19,439 bases of DNA, taken from positions 1 through 19,439 of the forward strand of contig DKVI01000090.1 in the NCBI GenBank assembly GCA_002491115.1, read 5' to 3'. A program made the translations under genes and the position numbers. The notes below the pieces were generated by a model. That model did not search any database, had not been told where the DNA came from, and saw only the letters and a list, made by a program, of their open reading frames with translations. Below, piece by piece: positions 14,647-19,439 of the stretch (position 1 is its first letter; every line of letters begins with the position of its first letter). The DNA comes from Lachnospiraceae bacterium UBA7182. GTDB taxonomy: Bacteria; Bacillota; Clostridia; Lachnospirales; Lachnospiraceae.

Positions 14647-15552
14647 ATGGAATTAAGAGTTCTTCAGTATTTTCTGGCAGTTACAAGGGAACAGAGCATT
14701 TCCGGAGCGGCAGAATCCCTGCATTTATCCCAGCCCACGCTTTCCCGCCAGCTAAGGGATATGGAAGAAGAATTAGGTAAACAGCTTTTGATTCGCGGCA
14801 ACCGCCGGATCACGCTGACGGAAGAAGGAATGATTCTCCGCAAGCGGGCAGAAGAAATCATGGAACTTGTACATAGGGCGGAGCATGAAATCGCAACTTC
14901 AGACGAATTTATTGCCGGTGATATTACCATAGGCGCCGGCGAAACCGACGGGATCCGTTTTCTGGCGCAAACCACAAAAGCGCTTCAGGAACACTATCCC
15001 GATATTCATCTGCACATCATCAGCGGAGATGGGGAAAGTGTAGAGGAAAACCTGGATCAGGGCCTGATTGATTTCGGTTTCCTGTGCCGGGAAATTGACA
15101 CTGTCAAATATGAATATCTGAAAGTGCCGGGAAATGATTCCTTCGGAATTCTGATGCGCCGGGATTCTCCTCTGGCCGAAAAAGAATTTATCACACCAGA
15201 GGATCTGTGGGATAAGCCTCTCATTGCTTCCCGGCAGATGCTCCGCGACACCGAGGTAGGAAAGCTGCTTAAATGTAACCAGGAAAAACTGAATATCGTA
15301 GCTTCCTACAATCTGCTGTTTAACGGTTCCATCATGGTCGATGAAGGAATCGGTTATGCGTTGTGCTTCGATAAAATCATCAACGTCAGCGGCAACAGCA
15401 ATCTCTGTTTCCGGCCTCTTCTGCCCAAAGCCGAAACGCCTCTTTATGTAATCTGGAAAAAATATCAGACATTCACAAAGGCAGCGGAAAAATTTCTGGC
15501 AAAAATGCATGAACTGGCCGGCCAGAACAAAGAAATTTGCTGCCACAGATAA
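14647..15552 (+). CDS. LysR family transcriptional regulator
   Basis: A 301-residue LysR regulator. The ATG at 14647 is chosen because GGAGG lies eight bases upstream; the in-frame ATG at 14632 contains part of that ribosome site. Residues 1-60 form the winged helix: LQYFLAVTREQSISGAAESL then LSQPTLSRQLRDMEEELGKQ and the wing ITLTEEG. A linker helix follows, and from about 92 (DITIGAGETDGIRFLAQ) the periplasmic-binding-like effector domain runs to the end. Length is normal. It faces the nine-gene unit across a shared control region and is followed by a ferredoxin gene 44 bases on. It probably controls the unit and itself; its effector is unknown. Confidence 0.92.
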   Translation: MELRVLQYFLAVTREQSISGAAESLHLSQPTLSRQLRDMEEELGKQLLIRGNRRITLTEEGMILRKRAEEIMELVHRAEHEIATSDEFIAGDITIGAGETDGIRFLAQTTKALQEHYPDIHLHIISGDGESVEENLDQGLIDFGFLCREIDTVKYEYLKVPGNDSFGILMRRDSPLAEKEFITPEDLWDKPLIASRQMLRDTEVGKLLKCNQEKLNIVASYNLLFNGSIMVDEGIGYALCFDKIINVSGNSNLCFRPLLPKAETPLYVIWKKYQTFTKAAEKFLAKMHELAGQNKEICCHR

Positions 15553-15596
15553 ATTTCAGAACGAAACAGACCTATTTTATGATCGAAGGAATGAGA

Positions 15597-15752
15597 ATGG
15601 CTTCAAAACGATATGCGGCTGTAGATAAAACAATTTGCGTTGCCTGCGGTGCCTGTGAGACAGTCTGCCCGTTAGGGGCAATAAAGGTACATAAAGGATG
15701 TTATGCAAAGGTTGCACAGGACAAATGCGTAGGGTGCGGAAAATTGGAATAG
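15597..15752 (+). pseudogene. Truncated 4Fe-4S ferredoxin
   Basis: The ATG at 15597 (MASKRYAAVD) follows GAAGGA at six bases. The first cluster motif is intact, CVACGACETVCP, then KGCYAKVAQDKCVGCGK. The product stops at LE-TAG, giving 51 residues, where the second CxxCxxCxxxCP should continue. Past the stop, in the same frame, AKEYTISF reads like the family's 'C-AKEC-P...' with the third Cys replaced by Leu-Glu-stop and the fourth by Tyr. So the second [4Fe-4S] site was lost by a small insertion plus substitutions. The shortened protein could still bind one cluster, but decay is the simpler reading. It is co-directional with the LysR gene. Confidence 0.75.
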
Positions 15753-15802
15753 GCAAAAGAATATACGATATCATTTAATTTCCACCGCAGTTGAAATTAT
15801 AA

Positions 15803-15870
15803 AGGAATCTCCCATAAAACCCCATGTTAAAAACACTGAATTTTACAGGAGATTCCTGTTTTTATTTTTT
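15803..15870 (+). terminator. Terminator after the LysR-ferredoxin transcript
   Basis: AGGAATCTCC (15803-15812) and GGAGATTCCT (15848-15857) form a perfect ten-base stem with a loop of 35 bases. TTTTT-A-TTTTTT follows on the plus strand. The minus strand has only a weak T-rich tail, so it may also slow transcription arriving from the CMD-cupin gene, which ends at 15894. Confidence 0.75.
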
Positions 15871-15893
15871 CCCGCTTTTTGCATGCTGCATGG

Positions 15894-16652
15894 CTATTTC
15901 AACACTCCATACTGTTCATCATCCACCGCTTCCAGCCATTCGTTAGAGCCGTTTTCTCCGGGAACCTCTACAGCCAGATGGGAAAACCAGCTGTCAGGAG
16001 CAGCGCCGTGCCAGTGTTTCACACCCACAGGAATGTTGATGCAGTCGCCGGGCTTCATCTCCACGGCCTCCCTGCCCCACTCCTGGTAGTAACCCCGTCC
16101 GGCCACACAAATAAGAATCTGTCCTCCGCCTTTGTCGGCATGGTGGACATGCCAGTTGTTCCGGCAGCCCGGTTCAAAAGTCACGTTAAAAATCCCGACC
16201 TGTTCCGTGGAAACCGGCGCAAGATAGCTGCGTCCGATAAAATACTGCGCAAACCCGTCATTGGGTTTCCCAATGGGGAAGATCATGCTGTTCTCATGGG
16301 CCGTTTTCGCATCCGCTGCTTCAGCCTCCTCGTTCCATACTTCTTTTGCCATATTGAACACGGCCCAGCCTTTCGGCCACCCGGCATAAAAAGCCGTATG
16401 GGTTATGACTGCCGCAATCTCTTTCTTAGTGACACCTGCCTTTTTTGCATTCTCCAGGTGAAACTTCAGGGAAGAATCCGTCACCCCTGAAGACATCAAC
16501 GCCACCACCGTAATGATACACCGGGTTTTGTGGTCAATATCATGGTTGTTCCAGTTTTCTCCAAACAGCACATCATCGTTATAGTGCGCAAATTCAGGCG
16601 CAAAATTTCCAAGTGCATTTCTTCCCGCTGTCTGTGTGATCTTTTCCATCAT
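15894..16652 (-). CDS. Carboxymuconolactone decarboxylase-cupin fusion protein
   Basis: A 252-residue two-domain cytoplasmic protein. Residues about 10-110 are a CMD/AhpD-like helical domain (RCIITVVALMSSGVTDSSLK then FHLENAKKAGVTKKEIAAVI, and AFYAGWPKGW); the AhpD-type CxxC pair is absent. Residues about 150-240 are a cupin with likely metal ligands His168, His170, Gln178 and His213 or His215 (WHVHHADKGGGQ, then PVGVKHWHG). Such fusions are widespread in anaerobic Firmicutes, often beside flavodoxins and LysR genes, without a proven reaction; oxidative or quinone-type detoxification is the usual guess. ATGs at 16652 and 16649 both fit AAGGAG. It lies 13 bases after the flavodoxin gene. Confidence 0.88.
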   Translation of the reverse strand: MMEKITQTAGRNALGNFAPEFAHYNDDVLFGENWNNHDIDHKTRCIITVVALMSSGVTDSSLKFHLENAKKAGVTKKEIAAVITHTAFYAGWPKGWAVFNMAKEVWNEEAEAADAKTAHENSMIFPIGKPNDGFAQYFIGRSYLAPVSTEQVGIFNVTFEPGCRNNWHVHHADKGGGQILICVAGRGYYQEWGREAVEMKPGDCINIPVGVKHWHGAAPDSWFSHLAVEVPGENGSNEWLEAVDDEQYGVLK

Positions 16653-16665
16653 CCTGCTCCTTCCT

Positions 16666-17142
16666 TTACAATACGCTTTCTGCCCATATTTTCATTTCCG
16701 CGGCGGAAACCCCGTTTAACAGCTTTCCTGCCGCCAGTTTCGCGCCGGGACAGCTCTTTTCCAATCCCTCATTGGTCTTTCCCATGCCGCTGCCGCCGGA
16801 AGTTGCAAAGGGAACAATCGTCTTACCGGAAAAATCATAGCTTTCCAGAAAGGTATTGATGATGGTAGGGGCCACATACCACCAGATGGGAAAGCCCACG
16901 AAAACAACATCATAGGCAGCAATATCGGCATCCGTATCCGCCAGTGCCGGCCGCCCTGATCTGTTATTCATTTCCATGCTGCTGCGGGACTTTTTGTTCA
17001 TCCAGTCCAGGTCCGCATGAGTGTAAGGAACGGCAGGTCTGATCTCATACAAATCTGCCCCCACAACTTCTGCCAGATTCTTTGCAGTCAACGCAGTTGT
17101 ACCGCTTGCAGAAAAATAGGCTACCAAAATTTTCTTGCTCAT
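16666..17142 (-). CDS. Flavodoxin-like protein
   Basis: A 158-residue single-domain flavodoxin. It opens with the strand KKILVAYFS and the FMN phosphate loop SASGTT (residues 11-16). VFVGFPIWWYVAP (about 81-92) gives the aromatic flavin-stacking loop, and VPFATSGGSGMG the third FMN-contact segment. It is a cytoplasmic one- or two-electron carrier or NAD(P)H-linked reductase; the WW-Y loop is typical of the group found beside CMD-cupin proteins. The ATG at 17142 follows AGGAGG. It is first in a two-gene transcript with the CMD-cupin gene. Confidence 0.92.
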   Translation of the reverse strand: MSKKILVAYFSASGTTALTAKNLAEVVGADLYEIRPAVPYTHADLDWMNKKSRSSMEMNNRSGRPALADTDADIAAYDVVFVGFPIWWYVAPTIINTFLESYDFSGKTIVPFATSGGSGMGKTNEGLEKSCPGAKLAAGKLLNGVSAAEMKIWAESVL

Positions 17143-17174
17143 AAAAGACTCCTCCTGAAATTAATTTGTTTTAT

Positions 17175-17183
17175 ATTGTATCA
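17175..17183 (-). promoter_or_regulatory. Extended -10 promoter of the flavodoxin-CMD pair
   Basis: TGATACAAT on the minus strand is an extended -10 element (TG-n-TACAAT) about 33 bases before the flavodoxin ATG. No good -35 is seen at 17 bases, so an extended -10 promoter or an activator-dependent one is likely. Confidence 0.45.
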
Positions 17184-17213
17184 TTCCTCATACTTTCTCT
17201 CCCTGCATGAAAT

Positions 17214-17285
17214 CCTGTTATTATTCTATCACTCCATTACACTGCTATTTTAAATGATGATCTGCATTATATCAAATACCTGTTT
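17214..17285 (-). pseudogene. Decayed 3' end of a padR gene
   Basis: Positions 17214-17243 are identical to 18972-19001, the last codon and downstream flank of the intact padR gene. Reading on upstream, the similarity continues with many differences: CRSSFKIAV-stop stands where the intact gene has WITTLKMEV-stop, and CAGG-TATTTGATA aligns with CAGG-CAATCGA of the intact gene. Frame breaks soon after. This is the remnant of a second padR tail, with the region outside the gene better kept than the codons. Confidence 0.6.
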
Positions 17286-17327
17286 TTTATACCGCACCCA
17301 TGCCCAAAAAGCATATTATTTAATTGC

Positions 17328-17356
17328 ACATTTCCATTTTCAGTGTTGTAATCCAT
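17328..17356. repeat. Left direct repeat flanking the ATPase gene
   Basis: A 29-bp sequence differing from 18997-19025 at only two positions. The right copy lies inside the coding end of padR (codons for WITTLKMEV and its stop). The left copy begins 17 bases after the ATPase stop. The distance between copies is 1669 bp and encloses just the ATPase gene and its promoter region. Confidence 0.7.
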
Positions 17357-17373
17357 GGGCGTCATTACCCGCC

Positions 17374-18759
17374 TTATTTCAACATATCTGAATATTTAAC
17401 AAGCGTCACATTCCCCATCTCTGCCGCCTTATCCATACAACCCTTTGTAAAGCCTGTTTTTGCAAAGAGATAGAAATGCTTTTGTTTATAATGAAACAAA
17501 TTGCTGCGCTCTACAAAGATTTCCAGAACGCTCAGGTCAACTTTTTCGTTTGTCCATTTGCACTCGGCAAACAGGGCAGAGTCCTTATCTGTGCCCATAA
17601 TATCAATTTCTTCCTGCGTTTTGGTCCTGGAGTTTGTACCCCACCAGCGTCCGAGGTCACTGAAATTCACGGCACATTTCCCGTCAAGCAACAATTTCCA
17701 AAGGTATTGCCTGCAGATTTCCTCAAACACGCCGCCCATATAGGCTGAAAGCCCGGGAGCAATCCTCTTATAGGCGAGGTCGGCTGCGCCACGGGAAATA
17801 ATCGAGATATTTTCCGGGACAAAGCGATACCAGAATCGGAACATATTATCCTCAATAGAATAAATCGTCCTGCGGCTGGATTTTTCGCCGTAGGGCGATT
17901 CTTTTTTTACAATACCCAGTGTAATCAGATTCTTCATATAGGCAGCACACACGCTCGTATCTTCATCGATTTTATTGGAAATTTCATTCATTTTGGAGCA
18001 GCCCGTGGCAATCGCCGTAATGACTGCATTGTAAATCGCCGGTTCACGCACTTCCTGCTTTAAGAGATTGTTTGGCTCCTCAAAAATAGAGGAAGTGGGA
18101 TTCAAATAGATGTTTTTAATATTCTCCTCAATGGAAATGCTGTCATCCATCTGCATCAGATACTGCGGCGTTCCGCCAACAACTCCATATGCCAGCGCCT
18201 TGTCAATATCAGAGAATCTTGTAAAACAGCGACAGGCTTCCAAAAAGTCGAACGGATTGATTTTAAGCTGTGCCGTTCTTCTTCCATAAAGCGGCGCTTT
18301 ATACGACAGAACATGATCCTCCATATAAGACATGGAAGAACCGCAGAGAATCAGGAACAGCCTGGAACTGTCCTTATTTTTATCAATCAAAAGCTGGAGT
18401 GTGGAAGCAAGGCTCCTGGATGCACGGGCAGCATAGGGGTATTCGTCGAGGACAAGCACGAGCCTTTTCGTTTTTGCCAGTTCAAATACATATTCGAGCG
18501 CGGCCTGAAAGGATGCAAAAGACAAACTGGCGGCGATTCCCGTGTTATATTCCATAATACATCTCGAAAAGTTATCCAGGTTCTGCTTTGCATTGGTTTC
18601 AACGCCGGTAAAGAAAATGGTGTCTTTATCTTTTGAAAACTCGCTGATAAGGGCCGTTTTGCCAACCCGGCGGCGACCGTAAATAACCGCAAATTCAAAC
18701 TTGCCGGAATTGTACAGCTTATTGAGTGCATTCAATTCCTGCTGCCTGCCTATAAACAT
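17374..18759 (-). CDS. AAA ATPase with DUF234 nuclease-like C-terminus
   Basis: A 461-residue protein of the archaeal-type ATPase/DUF234 family. The ATG at 18759 follows GGAGGTG at seven bases; the GTG at 18765 is too close to it. Order: FIGRQQELNALNKLY at the N-terminus, Walker A YGRRRVGKTAL (27-37), Walker B VLVLDEYPY (101-109), LCGSS sensor (139-142), a winged-helix region (about 240-305, KMNEISNKI to TLGIVKK), then DUF234 with a PD-(D/E)xK-type core: EEIDIMG (Asp386) and AECKW (Glu399, Lys401). Known of the family: widespread, patchy, often present in several copies, biochemical role unproven. It has its own promoter and sits between direct repeats. Probably acquired horizontally. Confidence 0.88.
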   Translation of the reverse strand: MFIGRQQELNALNKLYNSGKFEFAVIYGRRRVGKTALISEFSKDKDTIFFTGVETNAKQNLDNFSRCIMEYNTGIAASLSFASFQAALEYVFELAKTKRLVLVLDEYPYAARASRSLASTLQLLIDKNKDSSRLFLILCGSSMSYMEDHVLSYKAPLYGRRTAQLKINPFDFLEACRCFTRFSDIDKALAYGVVGGTPQYLMQMDDSISIEENIKNIYLNPTSSIFEEPNNLLKQEVREPAIYNAVITAIATGCSKMNEISNKIDEDTSVCAAYMKNLITLGIVKKESPYGEKSSRRTIYSIEDNMFRFWYRFVPENISIISRGAADLAYKRIAPGLSAYMGGVFEEICRQYLWKLLLDGKCAVNFSDLGRWWGTNSRTKTQEEIDIMGTDKDSALFAECKWTNEKVDLSVLEIFVERSNLFHYKQKHFYLFAKTGFTKGCMDKAAEMGNVTLVKYSDMLK

Positions 18760-18782
18760 CAGCACACCTCCAAATAATTAGT

Positions 18783-18796
18783 GATTTACGATTTAC
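18783..18796. repeat. Tandem GATTTAC repeat in the ATPase leader
   Basis: Two adjacent exact copies of GATTTAC (18783-18789 and 18790-18796) lie between the -10 element and the ribosome site of the ATPase gene. Their place right at the transcription start suits a repressor site, but two seven-mers could also be chance in AT-rich DNA. Confidence 0.4.
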
Positions 18797-18799
18797 TTA

Positions 18800-18828
18800 A
18801 ATATAATTGACTTATGTAGTATTGTCAA
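18800..18828 (-). promoter_or_regulatory. Promoter of the ATPase gene
   Basis: On the minus strand TTGACA (18823-18828), 17 bases, TATATT (18800-18805): a perfect -35 and a five-of-six -10. Expected start is near 18793, about 35 bases before the ATG at 18759. The gene therefore has a strong promoter of its own, independent of padR. Confidence 0.8.
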
Positions 18829-18840
18829 TATCGTTTCGGA

Positions 18841-18971
18841 AGGACAACCAAAAAATCGCCAAAACCGCATTTTAGGAAAGAACTAAGCCCAAAAGGCAAC
18901 ACAAACGCACGGCAAGCGTGGCGGCAACGGAAAAAGGGAATGCGGCAGAATCATGTTTTCCTACTTAAAAC
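18841..18971. other. Gene-free stretch inside the repeat-bounded segment
   Basis: No gene is seen. The DNA is more GC-rich than the AT-rich promoter beside it. On the minus strand it reads as an open fragment, LPHSLFPLPPRLPCVCVAFW and a stop, without start or recognised domain. A small hairpin (CACGC-TTGCC-GTGCG) lies within. It may be the end of a former mobile-element gene; this is a weak inference. Confidence 0.35.
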
Positions 18972-19025
18972 CCTGTTATTATTCTATCACTCCATTACAC
19001 TTCCATTTTCAATGTTGTAATCCAT
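18972..19025. repeat. Right repeat block at the padR 3' end
   Basis: This block holds both repeated sequences in direct continuity. Positions 18972-19001 are identical to 17214-17243 (30 bp), and 18997-19025 match 17328-17356 at 27 of 29 positions. The left side has the two parts separated by about 85 bp. The block spans the last nine padR codons, the stop and about 25 bases downstream. Confidence 0.7.
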
Positions 19026-19439
19026 TCTTCGATTGCCTGTACCAATAAAAACTGCTGGTGTAAAACAGCCATACCTGTGGCAGGAATATCGGGAGCGTTT
19101 TCTTTCATGGAAATATTTTCCTCAAGATACGATTTCAGCACACGGATATTGTTTTCGATGTTATCTAGACATTCCCTCTGCTGTTCCTTTGTCATACTTT
19201 CTAAATTTACGATGACCGCATTAAAATCCAAAAATAAATGGATGGGTTTGTGGGAGATTTCAAACATCAGCTTTTCAAATTCCTCATTTCCTGCATCCGT
19301 CAGAGAATATACCGCCTTTTCGGGCATCTTTCCCTCTTTCTCCATGCGGCTGGTAATCAGTCCCTTTTCCTCTAACTGGATTACCTTTTTGTAGATGGAC
19401 GGGGTACTGATTTTCACCCATTTTGAAATGTTGCGGTAT
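18995..19439 (-). CDS. PadR family transcriptional regulator, 5' end off the window
   Basis: The frame is open from the right edge to a TAA at 18995. It begins inside the DNA-binding part, with no start visible: YRNISKWVKISTPSIYKKVI then QLEEKGLITSRMEKEGKMP, and AVYSLTDAGNEEFEKLM is the PadR winged helix (recognition helix 'vs..siY..l..LE..Gli', wing 'Y.lT..G'). The remaining 90 residues form the helical PadR C-terminal dimer domain (MTKEQQRECLDNIENNIRVL, ending AIEEWITTLKMEV). PadR proteins repress nearby membrane or detoxification genes. Its 3' end carries the repeats that flank the ATPase gene. A GTG at 19417 is not the start, because the domain continues before it. Confidence 0.85.
   Translation of the reverse strand, partial: YRNISKWVKISTPSIYKKVIQLEEKGLITSRMEKEGKMPEKAVYSLTDAGNEEFEKLMFEISHKPIHLFLDFNAVIVNLESMTKEQQRECLDNIENNIRVLKSYLEENISMKENAPDIPATGMAVLHQQFLLVQAIEEWITTLKMEV

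Noticed and set aside
14899..15546. Minus-strand open frame of 215 codons opposite the LysR gene
   Set aside because: Complete LysR signatures are on the plus strand with a perfect promoter and ribosome site; the minus frame has no recognisable motif.
17374..18759. Toxin-antitoxin or restriction system around the ATPase
   Set aside because: The C-terminus looks nuclease-like, but no methylase, antitoxin or partner gene is next to it; only the general family call is supported.
1..19439. CRISPR array, tRNA, rRNA, transposase or integrase
   Set aside because: No regularly spaced repeats, cloverleaf-like sequence, ribosomal segment or recombinase motif was found on either strand.

Overview
The window looks like chromosomal accessory DNA from a gut-type Firmicute, most likely a Clostridia/Lachnospiraceae member. 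The reasons are strong AGGAGG-type ribosome binding sites, GTG/TTG starts, near-consensus sigma-A promoters, lipobox lipoproteins, and families common in that group (DUF3737, cyclophilin-like lipoproteins, flavodoxin next to a carboxymuconolactone decarboxylase/cupin fusion, LysR). No name is assigned from a database; all calls come from reading the sequence. I see no rRNA, tRNA, CRISPR array, transposase or integrase.

Layout. (1) 1-5036, all minus strand: a string of small proteins. It holds a lipoprotein (3900-5036), a four-helix membrane protein with a helical tail (3122-3808), a three-helix membrane protein with a lipocalin-like outer domain (2029-3132), two small membrane proteins, a GRAM/PH-like protein, an Imm1-like protein and a SUKH (SMI1/KNR4) protein cut by the window edge. 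The last two belong to immunity families of polymorphic toxin systems, but no toxin is visible. (2) 5101-14493, minus strand: one tightly packed nine-gene unit running from a promoter at 14465-14493 to a terminator at 5101-5153. In order of transcription: a C45/choloylglycine-hydrolase-like lipoprotein, a PaaK/CapK-like adenylate-forming enzyme, an ABC ATPase and its MacB/FtsX-type permease, a cyclophilin-like lipoprotein, DUF3737, a LysE-type exporter, a second cyclophilin-like lipoprotein and a sugar O-acetyltransferase. (3) 14465-15870: a divergent control region and, on the plus strand, a LysR regulator followed by a ferredoxin gene that has lost its second iron-sulfur motif. (4) 15894-17142, minus strand: flavodoxin and a CMD-cupin fusion, converging on the ferredoxin terminator. 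(5) 17200-19439: a solitary AAA ATPase/DUF234 nuclease-like gene with its own promoter, lying between direct repeats that match the 3' end of a padR gene (18995 to the window edge), plus a decayed second padR 3' end.

How the genes may work together (inference). The LysR protein probably controls the divergent nine-gene unit and perhaps the flavodoxin/CMD pair. The unit joins an extracytoplasmic amide-bond hydrolase or acyltransferase, a cytoplasmic acid-activating ligase, an export-type ABC transporter and an amino-acid exporter. That suggests making, exporting or breaking down a small acylated or amide-linked compound, but no substrate can be read from the sequence. This unit is the best candidate for an undescribed system; the repeat-flanked ATPase is the second.
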